DNA of 50,916 nucleotides from a bacterium D16-56 (GTDB lineage Bacteria; Bacillota; Clostridia; Lachnospirales; Lachnospiraceae): positions 1 to 50,916 of the forward strand of contig RAYY01000035.1 of NCBI GenBank assembly GCA_003611875.1. The letters run 5' to 3'. Each line of letters starts with the position of its first letter. Positions within the stretch are counted from its first letter, which is position 1. Below the pieces are notes generated by a model, which saw only the letters and a list, made by a program, of their open reading frames with translations, was not told where the DNA came from and ran no database searches. Made by a program: the position numbers and the translations under genes. Shown in pieces: positions 33,890-41,747 of this stretch.

Positions 33890-34259
33890 ATCTTCTTTGG
33901 TATTCCCGACAATCCAAATATATAATTTTATCTAAGTCATATCCAGTATCGCAAAGTCGATATCCCGTGCAATTTGAACATCGGATTTCCTTTTTTTCGC
34001 TTACAACCTTTCCATTAACCGTACTTCCTTTTAACTTATGTCTGTCACTTTCTGTTAAAATTACTCCTAAAATATCTTTTACCGCAGCAATTACCGTACT
34101 TTTTCCTGCTCCGTTCAAACCACATATTGCAGTTATTCCGTCTGAAAAAGAAATTTCTTGTAAATCGTTTAAGCCATTAAGCTCTACGCCGGATACACTA
34201 TTTAAATATTTTCTCTTATATGCTCTATCCCAATAATCTGTTTCTTTCGCCTTTCTCAT
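33888..34259 (-). pseudogene. AAA/RecF-like ATPase gene cut off by the element end
   Basis: Only about 123 residues remain. They start MRKAKETDYWDRAYKRKYLN, followed by ELNGLNDLQEISFSDGITAI and Walker A GLNGAGKST, the N-terminal pattern of SMC/RecF/OLD-like ATPases. Proteins of this type normally exceed 400 residues. The frame ends at 33888, where the ICE right end begins. Start ATG 34259 overlaps the DUF262 stop (TAATG), so both genes are coupled. The rest of the gene should lie beyond the other end of the element, outside the window. Confidence 0.65.
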
Positions 34260-35431
34260 TAAAACTTTTCTCCCCAATTATATTTTTCAACAATTTTCTC
34301 AAGTGTATAATTTAAATTTTCAAGTTCTTTAAATGTATTTATAGTATATTGTATAAGTTCTGTTTCGTTTCCCCATAACATATCTCTAAAAACTGTAATA
34401 ATAATGTCACGATATATAATTGAAAGAGCGTCTGTACTTCCCATACTAGATCTTTGGTTAAAAGTATTGAGCATTATCTCAAAAAATGAATTTCTCTTTT
34501 GCAAAGAAGAGAAAACTTCTATGTATCGTTGATCTACTTTTTTGTATTTTCCTTTTATAAAGGCTCTACAAAATTCAAAGTAACCAATAACATTTTTTAA
34601 TTCCGTATCACTCAAAGACAAATTTCTACGAATAAAAACAAACCAGCTAAAAATTGTTGCTTTATTAAATGAATATTTAAAATCATCCCAACCAATAATA
34701 CACTCCATAAATTTTTCTAAAGTTTTAGCAACTATCCTAATACACTCATCTGAAAAAGGTATTGCTTGACGATATTGAATCGAAATATCATTAGATGTTA
34801 TCTTTTTCTTTAATGTTCCCGTTTCAACTGAAAAACAAAATTTTGAGATAATTTCATCGTAAGCCAGCCTGGAATTTGAAAATCCAATTGTTTCTTTACT
34901 TGCTCCTAATACAACAAACTTATTGGACAATTCTTTAACCTGATCTCTGGTAACACCAATATATGCATTCCTTTGTTCTGCAGACGTTAACGTCGTAGGC
35001 TGATTTAAACGATAAAATAATTCTGCCGGTTCTTCTGGTTGATATTCTGTTAATCTTATAATAACAATACTATATTGCCTAAATTGCCTTTGCCATTTTT
35101 TAGGAAGATCACGATAATGCATACCATCTAGCTGAATAAGTTCAGAATTTTCAGGCAGAATTTTTCCGTCAATACAAATTATATTATCATAAAAATCTCG
35201 TATAGCTGCTAATCTTTGCTGACCATCTAATACTTCATCTATGGATTGATTATTATGTATTACATGGATAGGTGGTATCTTCCAACCTCTTAATATTGAA
35301 TCTATTAACTTTTGTTTCTTCTGAAGTGTCCAAATCTCCCCTCTTTGAAAGTCCGGTTGCAAGTCCAAATCTTCATTTTTTATTCGATTTACTATTGTTT
35401 CGATTTCTAAATCTGTAGATTCACATTTCAT
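34259..35431 (-). CDS. DUF262-family protein (GmrSD-N/ParB-like)
   Basis: 390 residues. The conserved DUF262 motifs are present: DLDLQPDFQRGEIW (~25-38), then IDEVLDGQQRLAAIRDFYD (DGQQR, ~64-82), PTTLTSAEQRNAYIG, and ELFYRLNQP. DUF262 domains share the ParB/Srx nucleotidase-like fold and occur in restriction (GmrS) and other phage-defence systems. ATG 35431 has AGAAAGGA upstream. The partner gene is an AAA-type ATPase whose start overlaps the stop. The pair looks like a two-gene defence system, now broken in the ATPase. Confidence 0.8.
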   Translation of the reverse strand: MKCESTDLEIETIVNRIKNEDLDLQPDFQRGEIWTLQKKQKLIDSILRGWKIPPIHVIHNNQSIDEVLDGQQRLAAIRDFYDNIICIDGKILPENSELIQLDGMHYRDLPKKWQRQFRQYSIVIIRLTEYQPEEPAELFYRLNQPTTLTSAEQRNAYIGVTRDQVKELSNKFVVLGASKETIGFSNSRLAYDEIISKFCFSVETGTLKKKITSNDISIQYRQAIPFSDECIRIVAKTLEKFMECIIGWDDFKYSFNKATIFSWFVFIRRNLSLSDTELKNVIGYFEFCRAFIKGKYKKVDQRYIEVFSSLQKRNSFFEIMLNTFNQRSSMGSTDALSIIYRDIIITVFRDMLWGNETELIQYTINTFKELENLNYTLEKIVEKYNWGEKF

Positions 35432-35656
35432 AAAGTTTTATCCTTTCTTACAACTATATTACATTTCAGAGAGAAAATTTCTACTGTTTCTGTTCAAACT
35501 GTTTCTAAACTTTAATCTAACGAAATCATAAATAACTTGTTCAATGTCAATTACTACAACTAAACAATTTATTGACTTTTTATTCCTCTTGTCCAAGTTC
35601 AATTTCAGCAAGAATAAGCCAAGAACCTTTTTTAGATTCCTGGCCTACAGTTCTGT
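35432..35656 (-). other. Intergenic stretch upstream of DUF262 gene
   Basis: AT-rich, 225 bases, no gene seen. GTTCAAACTG and AACTGTTTC repeats occur near 35485-35510. It should contain the promoter of the DUF262-ATPase pair and the end of the Rpn gene transcript. Confidence 0.35.
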
Positions 35657-36481
35657 TTACACTGTTCTTTCGGCTTTCAATTTCTTTACTTCATCAAGAG
35701 AAAGTCCAGAAATACTCGCAATTTCTTCCAGAGCATATTTTCCAGCTGCCAGCATACGAAGCGCAACTTCTTTTAAAGATTCAATTCTCATATCCTCCAT
35801 AATTTTACACATCTCGCTCACTCCTTTCGGGTTCTCTTTTAGATACCGTGTTCTGTTTGCCATCAATTCAAAATTCATATCATCTGCCTTGGTGCAATTA
35901 AAATCGTGCATGAGTTTTCCTATAGCAGAATCCCCACGATATTCACCATTCACATAAAGAATATGCTCCCCATCTTCAAAAGATTTACCCGTTGCAAGGT
36001 TGATTCTCTCAATTGGATAAACAGCTTTACCCTGACCATAAAAATCTTTTTCAATGATAAAAATTGTATATGTGTCTGGCAACTCTTTAAATTCCTGACC
36101 AGAATGAAGATTCTCTATATCCATTACGCTTGAATGGTATCTTGCCCTATGTGGATCTGCTCCCTTGTCCTGCCTCTGGACTTCTAAATCATATTTTTTT
36201 CCAACCAAATCCGTTCCATATGCGTCCAAACAGATAGAACGTGCCCCGGCCAGTCTTTTCATATCTTTCTGTGTTTCACACTCAGTAATAATTAAATCAG
36301 GTTTATCAGTGATAATGCGTAACACAAATTCAGCCAATGGAATGTTATCCTTAAAAAGACAACGCATAAAATCATCGTCGATTGGCCTTAACAAACGCAA
36401 ACGTTGCAAATCTTCCTGATGTTGCTTATCTGTCACTGTCAATCTTCCCACCTGCTTTCCCTTCCGTTTTCGTATCTCCAT
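35657..36481 (-). CDS. Rpn-family PD-(D/E)XK nuclease / putative transposase
   Basis: 274 residues. Blocks seen: RPIDDDFMRCLFKDNIPLAE, then RSICLDAYGTDLVGKKYDLEVQ (the core Asp and the E-V-Q catalytic motif), RARYHSSVMDIENL and FIIEKDFYGQGKAVY. The C-terminal ALEEIASISGLSLDEVKKLK is a small helical tail typical of the family. Predicted DNA endonuclease promoting recombination. ATG 36481 has AGGAGG 11 nt upstream. It belongs to a different subgroup from the 11270-12157 protein. Confidence 0.75.
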   Translation of the reverse strand: MEIRKRKGKQVGRLTVTDKQHQEDLQRLRLLRPIDDDFMRCLFKDNIPLAEFVLRIITDKPDLIITECETQKDMKRLAGARSICLDAYGTDLVGKKYDLEVQRQDKGADPHRARYHSSVMDIENLHSGQEFKELPDTYTIFIIEKDFYGQGKAVYPIERINLATGKSFEDGEHILYVNGEYRGDSAIGKLMHDFNCTKADDMNFELMANRTRYLKENPKGVSEMCKIMEDMRIESLKEVALRMLAAGKYALEEIASISGLSLDEVKKLKAERTV

Positions 36482-36559
36482 ACTACCATAAACCTCCTGA
36501 TTTTACAAGCCGGGAGCCAGTGCATTTCTGAATCCCGGCCTGTTTCCGTTATCGTTTTT

Positions 36560-36742
36560 TCACATCTGCTGTATCTCATTTTTCAGCATACGTTTGATTT
36601 TGTCGCTCATGGTTTCCCTGCTGGTCTTGCTGAAATGAACCCGCACAATGTAGGTAGTCCGTCCAATCTTCTTCACCAGTGCGGGAGCGTCCTTAGCCGG
36701 TGCTGTGGTGGTAGTGTCCTCTGTGATTTTCTCGCTGCTCAT
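36560..36742 (-). CDS. TnpW-like transposon protein
   Basis: 60 residues. VKKIGRTTYIVRVHFSKTS and ETMSDKIKRMLKNE match the TnpW family carried by mobilizable elements of Clostridia. Function unknown, possibly DNA-binding. ATG 36742 follows AAAGGAG. It ends the minus-strand replication gene group. A GCCGGGA/TCCCGGC stem at 36509-36539 may terminate it. Confidence 0.75.
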   Translation of the reverse strand: MSSEKITEDTTTTAPAKDAPALVKKIGRTTYIVRVHFSKTSRETMSDKIKRMLKNEIQQM

Positions 36743-36772
36743 AAATTCTCCTTTTCATGCAATCAGATTTTG

Positions 36773-37631
36773 TTATCCCTTACTCACAATCTCCTTCGCC
36801 GCCGCTTTGGTCGCCCTGGCTCCTTCCTCCCGGAAATTCTTACCGGAAAAGAGAACCGGCGCACACCGTTCCAGTATGCGGTCATAAATCCTTGCGTGGG
36901 CAAGGTCTGGCGGATTCTTGATTTCTTCCAGTTTCAGGTTTGTCGTGACGATCAGCGGCTTTTTGCTCCGATACCGGCTGTCAATGACGGTGAACATCTG
37001 CTCCATGGCATACTCGGTATTCCTTTCCACGCCTAAATCGTCAATGACAAGCAGACTGTAATCATCCAGGCTGGCGATAAAGGCTACCCTGTCCTCGGCA
37101 AACACACCGGTCAGCCGGTTCAGGATAGACGGGAAATTTGTCATCAGAACCGGCACGTCACGGTCAAGCAGGGCATTGGCGATACAGCCGGCAAAAAAGG
37201 ATTTCCCGGTTCCCACGTCACCAAAGAGCAGAAGGCCGGTATTGTCCCGGTACGCCTCCTTCCAATGTTCCACATAGGCATGTGCCTTCTCCATGACGGG
37301 ATTCTGGCCGTTATCGTTGGCAAAAGTATAATCATAAAGGTATCTGTCCTGAAGCCCCTGTGCCTTCCGGCGTTTGACACGCTTCATGCGTTCCCTCTGT
37401 TCCTCCATGGCTTTCCGTTCCTCCTGCGCTTTCTGCTGGCAGGGGCTTAAGGCAACGGGGCATGAAATAGCCGGAGCCTCCGAACCTGGGCACAACGGTC
37501 TGGCGGCTGCCACGGCATTTCTTACAGTGGATAAGCCCGTCAGCCGGTTCTATGTATTCGTCCCCGGCAAGTTCCATATCCCCGGCGGCCCGGTCAATGG
37601 CCGCCCGGACTTCTGTGGTAATCTCTATCAT
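36773..37631 (-). pseudogene. DnaC-like replication ATPase with a frameshift
   Basis: The N-terminal part (ATG 37631, MIEITTEVRAAIDRAAGDME, zinc-binding pair CKKC, GYFMPRC) is in one frame. The ATPase part (CQQKAQEERKAMEEQRERM, GLLLFGDVGTGKS Walker A, SLLVIDDLG Walker B, VTTNLKLEEI sensor) is in another. The shift lies at about 37446-37460; removing one A from CTTAAGCC gives the expected PRCLSPCQQK. Intact homologs are helicase loaders of about 285 residues. ATG 37631 overlaps the replisome organizer stop. Confidence 0.75.
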
Positions 37632-38380
37632 ATGGTTTCTCCTTCCTCCACGCTGTAATCCCGGTTCCGGGCAGGCGGTTCCTCCTTCTTTTTGTCGGCG
37701 TTCGCCCAGCGCCGGATTGTGGCGGCATGGTTTTTATAGCCTTTTCCGCTGGATTCCATGTACTCGGACAGCTGCTCAATGTACTGTTCCCAAAGAGAGG
37801 GGAGTTCCGTCTGGAGTTCTGCCAGTTCTGCAGAAGATAGAAATACATTCCGGTATCTCCCATAGGCGTGTGCCATATCTCCCTCTCTATTCTCTATACT
37901 CTTATCTCTAATCTCTTTATCTCTATACTCTAATATAGGCGGACATTTGTCCATCCGGCCATTGGACGGACAAATGTCCGTTCCTCTGGACGGGAGCAGG
38001 TTCTGGCGTTTCAGCCTCATGCGCTCCTTTTTCTTCCGTTCCCCCTCGCTGGACGACTGGCCGATCAGCAGCTGGATGTCGCTCATGTAATAGGCTCCGT
38101 CCGTCAGTATCTCCACAAGGCCGAACTCCTGGAATATCTTCAAAGCCCGCTCCACCGTGCCTGCCTGATGCCGGGTAAAGGTGGCTATGGTCTGCACGGT
38201 ATGGGGCAGGTAGTCATTCAGCAGGAGTACGCCGTTGCTTTTCAGCGACATCAAATACATCTTGAGCAGGAGATTGGAGTACAGAAGGCCGTCCTGCATA
38301 CTCTCCAGGATGACCATGGTTTCGCTGTTATAAAAATTCTCTTTCAGCTTGAGGTAATAAAATCGTCGGTTCTCTGTCAT
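37628..38380 (-). CDS. Phage-type replisome organizer (replication initiator)
   Basis: 250 residues. The N-terminal winged-helix domain (RRFYYLKLKENFYNSETMVI, then DGLLYSNLLLKMYL, TIATFTRHQAGTVERALKIF) is of the phage replisome organizer/DnaD-like type. A variable linker contains repeats (EYRDKEIRDKSIENRE), and the C-terminal domain ends with KNHAATIRRWANADKKKE. It likely binds the element's own origin and recruits the DnaC-like loader encoded next. ATG 38380 has AAAGGAG. Its middle part contains repeat DNA that may be the origin. Confidence 0.8.
   Translation of the reverse strand: MTENRRFYYLKLKENFYNSETMVILESMQDGLLYSNLLLKMYLMSLKSNGVLLLNDYLPHTVQTIATFTRHQAGTVERALKIFQEFGLVEILTDGAYYMSDIQLLIGQSSSEGERKKKERMRLKRQNLLPSRGTDICPSNGRMDKCPPILEYRDKEIRDKSIENREGDMAHAYGRYRNVFLSSAELAELQTELPSLWEQYIEQLSEYMESSGKGYKNHAATIRRWANADKKKEEPPARNRDYSVEEGETI
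37886..37985. other. Candidate replication origin inside the replisome organizer gene
   Basis: Inverted copies of GGACATTTGTCC at 37941-37952 and GGACAAATGTCC at 37968-37979 form a 13-bp inverted repeat; each copy is itself nearly palindromic. Beside them, 37886-37938 is AT-rich with repeats of TCTCTATACTCT and TATCTCTAA, like an unwinding element. Phage-type organizers often bind iterons inside their own gene. Confidence 0.45.
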
Positions 38381-38502
38381 TTGGTTGCTCCTTTGGTTCA
38401 GAATGGGTTATTTCGGCTCCTGTACGCATTTTAAGGGGGCTTTGGGGGTGTCAGTGATAAAAAGTATTGCCTTCCCTCCAACACGCTCCAAAAGTGCTTG
38501 AT

Positions 38503-38901
38503 TTACAAGGCTTTTTCCGCTCCTAAAGCGTGACATAAGCGTCTTTGTTTCCGTTTCCGCTCTGTGGCGTGTTTCCGCTTCATACGAGCGGCACATTCCC
38601 TACAGTATTTCGCCCGGTTGGAGCCGGGCAGGAAAAGAGCGCCGCACTCGCTGCACCGCCTGCTTTCCAGCCGGTGGTAAAGCGCCGTTTCCAGTTGGTG
38701 GTCTAAAGGCAGCACCGCCGCACGGAACCAGCGGCAGAGCAGGGAGTGGGAAATGCTCTGGACACAGACGCACCCGTCCCCCTCGTCAAGCGCCATACAC
38801 TGGCCGTTGTCGTAGTTGCAGCACTCACGCACCAGCCGCTTCGCCCTGCGGTACTGCCGGTAGTCCATGGCCGGGATTCGCTCATGCCGCCTGTTTCCCA
38901 T
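38503..38901 (-). CDS. Cysteine-rich VLP protein
   Basis: 132 residues with the Cys_rich_VLP pattern: MDYRQYRRAKRLVRECCNYD, GDGCVCVQSISHSLLCRWF, and a second cluster RRCSECGALFLPGSNRAKYC followed by CAARMKRK. Eight or more cysteines can bind zinc. It is regularly found beside MobA/MobL in mobilizable elements; its role is unknown. ATG 38901 overlaps the preceding small gene by 20 bp. Confidence 0.8.
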   Translation of the reverse strand: MGNRRHERIPAMDYRQYRRAKRLVRECCNYDNGQCMALDEGDGCVCVQSISHSLLCRWFRAAVLPLDHQLETALYHRLESRRCSECGALFLPGSNRAKYCRECAARMKRKHATERKRKQRRLCHALGAEKAL

Positions 38902-39052
38902 ATTTCACCTTGCAGCGGCACAAAGGCGGCTGCCCTTCCCTGAAAAGGAAAACCGGCTCCGGCGCTTTCGCCCCCGTAGGCGCTGGCGGTGTGGGCGGCA
39001 TGGGTATCTTTACGGTGATGGTGATTGTCATGGTGATAAACTGCTGTGTCAT
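38882..39052 (-). CDS. Small proline-rich protein between relaxase and VLP genes
   Basis: 56 residues: MTQQFITMTITITVKIPMPP followed by a Pro/Ala-rich region and EPVFLFREGQPPLCRC. AGGAGG lies 10 nt upstream of ATG 39052. The start overlaps the relaxase stop (ATGA) and the end overlaps the VLP start, so three genes are translationally chained. No family recognised, but the tight coupling argues that it is real. Confidence 0.5.
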   Translation of the reverse strand: MTQQFITMTITITVKIPMPPTPPAPTGAKAPEPVFLFREGQPPLCRCKVKYGKQAA

Positions 39053-40491
39053 AATTCCTGTTCCTCCTTCTTTCTGGCCGGTTCATTTTCCGTCCTGGCT
39101 AACTGCTCCGCTGTCTTTTTCAGGTTCTCCACCGCCTTGATGTCCTCCCTCATGGATTTCATTTTCTGGTACTGTACCGATTTCTCCGCTTTCAGGCGTT
39201 CGGCTTCGGCCTGCCATTTCTTCGGGGTGATTTCTTCGCCGGTGACTTTCAGATTTTCCAGATACCGGACGGCGGCCTCATATAACGCCAGTTCCGCACT
39301 GTGCTTCTGCTCAAACTGTTCCTTTTTATTCCCCGGCTTCATCTTGCCGAACTGGCGGCGGGTTCCTTTGTTCCTCTCGTATTTCTCCCACATGGAGAGA
39401 TGTTCGTCCAGCACTTTGATTCGCCGCTCGGCGGTGACAATCTTCCCACGCAGGGAATAGTAATCTTTGTTCATGGCTGCCACTTTTTCATAAAGCTGCT
39501 CCATGGAAGTGATGTGGCTGCCGTTCAGGAAATTGAACAGGGCGGCGCTTTCTTTCAGGTTCTTTATCTTCCCATACCGGGAGCCGGGTTTTCCCTCTGA
39601 CAGCTGCGCCTCGTAAAGCTGCGCCATGATACTGTCTTTTCCTTCCGGTTTCCCCGCCTGCTCCTTTGTCCATTTATAGAGCCGGGTAATCCTTGCTTTA
39701 ATCTCCTGCAGCAGCTTATTGTCGGCGGTAATCTGGCGGTTGATGTTTCCCCTCTCCGTGGCAATGCCTTTCCGCTCCATCTGGCTGGCGGCAACTCCCA
39801 AATGGATGGAAGGTATCTTGTCAATGCCCTGGCGCTCGTAGGAGCGGTGGTCAATCCGTTCCGGCCGGCCAGCAGCCTCCAACGCTCTGTTGGCGTAGAA
39901 TGCCCAGGCAGCCCGCCATTTTTCTACATTCCCCTTGTCGTTCCAGTCGGTGGTGTCCTCCCGGTGGATCTTCCAGCCGCCTTTGCCGTTGGGGATTCTC
40001 TGGCCGTTTTTGTCCAGTTCGTAGACCTTCCGGCATTTCGCTCCCCACTGCCCGTTTTCCTTTAGCGGTCGGATAGTGAGCATGACATGGAAATGGGGGT
40101 TGCCGTCTTTCTTGTCATGGATAGAGAAATCCGCACACATACCAGCGGCGACAAAGGTATCGCTGATGAAGGAGCGGGCAAGCCGCTGCTGTTCCTCCCG
40201 GTTCAGTTCTACCGGCAGGGAAATCTCTATCTCACGGGCAAGCTGTGCGTCACGGGTCTTTTCAACCATCTCCACACTGTTCCAGAGAGTTCTGCGGTCT
40301 TGAAATTCCGGCGGGGCATGGGGCGGCAATATGATTTCAGAGTGGACTACGCCATGTTTCCGGGTGTAGTCATGGGTAAGCCCGTCCCATTCGTTGGTCA
40401 TTTTGGTTCCGCTCCGGTAAGCGGCAGCGCCCACGGCAGACTTGGCCTTGCTGCGCTTGATAATTTGGACGGGCATATGGAATATGGCTAT
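39049..40491 (-). CDS. mobA: MobA/MobL-family relaxase, element 1
   Basis: About 480 residues. The start region AIFHMPVQIIKRSKAKSAVG continues into AAYRSG, followed by the three-histidine motif GNPHFHVML and RIDHRSYERQGID; a long coiled-coil tail follows. MOBQ relaxases nick oriT and bind the 5' end. The family usually begins MAI(F/Y)H; here that first codon is ATA (40491), 9 nt behind a full AAAGGAGG (40501-40508). The first ATG (40476) is 24 nt from that site. The frame continues upstream to 40647 but there it crosses the oriT. I annotate from ATA 40491; ATG 40476 is the alternative. Confidence 0.85.
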   Translation of the reverse strand: MAIFHMPVQIIKRSKAKSAVGAAAYRSGTKMTNEWDGLTHDYTRKHGVVHSEIILPPHAPPEFQDRRTLWNSVEMVEKTRDAQLAREIEISLPVELNREEQQRLARSFISDTFVAAGMCADFSIHDKKDGNPHFHVMLTIRPLKENGQWGAKCRKVYELDKNGQRIPNGKGGWKIHREDTTDWNDKGNVEKWRAAWAFYANRALEAAGRPERIDHRSYERQGIDKIPSIHLGVAASQMERKGIATERGNINRQITADNKLLQEIKARITRLYKWTKEQAGKPEGKDSIMAQLYEAQLSEGKPGSRYGKIKNLKESAALFNFLNGSHITSMEQLYEKVAAMNKDYYSLRGKIVTAERRIKVLDEHLSMWEKYERNKGTRRQFGKMKPGNKKEQFEQKHSAELALYEAAVRYLENLKVTGEEITPKKWQAEAERLKAEKSVQYQKMKSMREDIKAVENLKKTAEQLARTENEPARKKEEQEL

Positions 40492-40636
40492 GGCGGTTCG
40501 CCTCCTTTCGGGTAGGGATAAATTGGCTTCGCTGGAAAGGGCAGACGCAAAGCGGGTGTCCTTTCCGGCGGAGCGTACAAGGGGTTTGGGGAGTGTAGCT
40601 CCCCATTGCGTCCAGAGGACGCCACGCCCCCGGCAG

Positions 40637-40675
40637 GGCGCACGCACCGGAACGGTGTATAAGTGCGCCGTTGGA
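40637..40675 (+). other. oriT of mobilizable element 1 (MobQ type)
   Basis: Nested inverted repeats: outer GGCGCAC (40637-40643) with GTGCGCC (40663-40669), inner CACCG-GAA-CGGTG (40645-40657), then TATAAGTGCGCC. The order hairpin, then (T)AAGTGCGCC, is that of the RSF1010/R1162 oriT nick region. It lies between the relaxase and DUF3847 genes, on the strand opposite to them. Confidence 0.7.
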
Positions 40676-40678
40676 TTT

Positions 40679-40966
40679 TTAAAGCCGCTGTAAATCCTGG
40701 CTGTCAGATTGATTTTTCAGCAGCCGCACGACTTCCGGCAGGCGGTAAATGGCGGATAAAAATGCTTTGGCTTCCTCGCCGGTCATGGCGGTAGTTGCAG
40801 GGAAGATACTTTCCAGAATTGCCCCATGCTCAATCAGGCGGCGTGTCCTGGCCTTCCGCTCTGCATCCGTTTTCCGGTTCAGGAGAATCTTCTGGCGGTT
40901 CTCCAACTGGCGGATTTCCGTCTTTACTTTTTCCTGCTGGTTTTTCAGCTTGCCTATATCTGGCAT
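40679..40966 (-). CDS. DUF3847 protein, mobilization-associated
   Basis: 95 residues: a coiled-coil N-terminal half (KLKNQQEKVKTEIRQLENRQ), then the conserved RKARTRRLIEHGAILESIFP block and FLSAIYRLPEV. DUF3847 genes sit directly upstream of MobA/MobL relaxases; the proteins may be relaxosome accessory factors. A second copy is at 49105. ATG 40966 follows AAGGAGGTG. It precedes the oriT. Confidence 0.8.
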   Translation of the reverse strand: MPDIGKLKNQQEKVKTEIRQLENRQKILLNRKTDAERKARTRRLIEHGAILESIFPATTAMTGEEAKAFLSAIYRLPEVVRLLKNQSDSQDLQRL

Positions 40967-41198
40967 TTGTAATCACCTCCTTTCGGGCGGCAAAAAAGAC
41001 AGCCGTTTCCGGTTGCCTCGTGTAATGAAAAACTTTGTTATTACTGTCTTTACATGAAGTGATTCCCTTCCCCCTTTGCTGTCTGTATTCTCTGATAGCC
41101 ACTTTTTATTTTCAATTTTGGATAAACAAGGGAGCATACACGCATCATATGATTAAGGCTTGCTGACAGTTAAAATACAAGGGAAGGGAGCTGACAGC

Positions 41199-41411
41199 AT
41201 GATTAAATATGACCGGCTCTGGTCAACCCTCAAAGAGCGGGAGATCAGCCAATACAGACTAATCAAGGATTTCGGCATAGATAAAGCACAGCTTCATTGG
41301 CTGCGGAAAAACATGGTTGTCAAAACCATAATTCTCAATAACTTGTGCCGGATTCTAAACTGCCGTATTGAGGACATCATGGAGTATGTACCAGACGAAG
41401 ATACGGACTAA
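41199..41411 (+). CDS. Small Cro/C1-type HTH regulator
   Basis: 70 residues, almost only a helix-turn-helix: LWSTLKEREISQYRLIKDFG, KAQLHWLRKNMVVKTIILNN, LCRILNCRIEDIMEYVPDED. It belongs to the YozG/Cro-like XRE group. It is divergent from the mobilization genes of element 1 and may repress them. ATG 41199 has GGGAG 7 nt upstream; the ATG at 41160 is less likely. Confidence 0.8.
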   Translation: MIKYDRLWSTLKEREISQYRLIKDFGIDKAQLHWLRKNMVVKTIILNNLCRILNCRIEDIMEYVPDEDTD

Positions 41412-41457
41412 AGGGGCAATGCAGATTTGGATTTGCGGAGCCTCCTTTTTGTTACCT

Positions 41458-41664
41458 TCACCGTTCCTGTGCCGGCGGCTTCTTATCCAGGTAGAGTTTC
41501 CCGGCCATGACAGCGGCATGGTTCCTGATTTTGATTTCTCCCCGCTTCTCACTGGCTCTGGCGTTCTTGTAGCCCTCATCAGAGAGGAAAAATCGGTATC
41601 GCTCTCCGGAGTTTCCCATAGTTAAAGATACCACACCCAATATCACAAACTCACGCTTAAACAA
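41458..41664 (-). CDS. Doubtful short ORF
   Basis: 68 codons without a ribosome binding site; the part GERYRFFLSDEGYKNARASE is plausible protein sequence. It could be a fragment of a lost gene at the junction between the mobilizable element and the transporter module. The surrounding 41412-41747 stretch contains nothing else recognisable except the terminator at its end. Confidence 0.2.
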   Translation of the reverse strand: MFKREFVILGVVSLTMGNSGERYRFFLSDEGYKNARASEKRGEIKIRNHAAVMAGKLYLDKKPPAQER

Positions 41665-41700
41665 TATTCCTTAGTCAACCACATACAATAGCAAATACAA

Positions 41701-41738
41701 AAAAGCTGGAAGCAGCCTTAATTTTGCTTCCAGCTTTT
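41701..41738 (-). terminator. Terminator of ATPase/permease module 2
   Basis: AAAAGCTGGAAGCA at 41701-41714 pairs with TGCTTCCAGCTTTT at 41725-41738. On the minus strand the stem is followed by a run of T. It lies 10 bp after the permease stop. Confidence 0.85.
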
Positions 41739-41747
41739 CTATATTAT

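Noticed and set aside
37886-37985. Repeat cluster considered as a CRISPR array
   Set aside because: Repeats are short, inverted and within a coding gene; no regular spacers or cas genes.
40492-40647. Upstream extension of the element 1 relaxase
   Set aside because: The extension would cross the oriT hairpins and has no similarity to the family; the conserved protein starts at AIFH.
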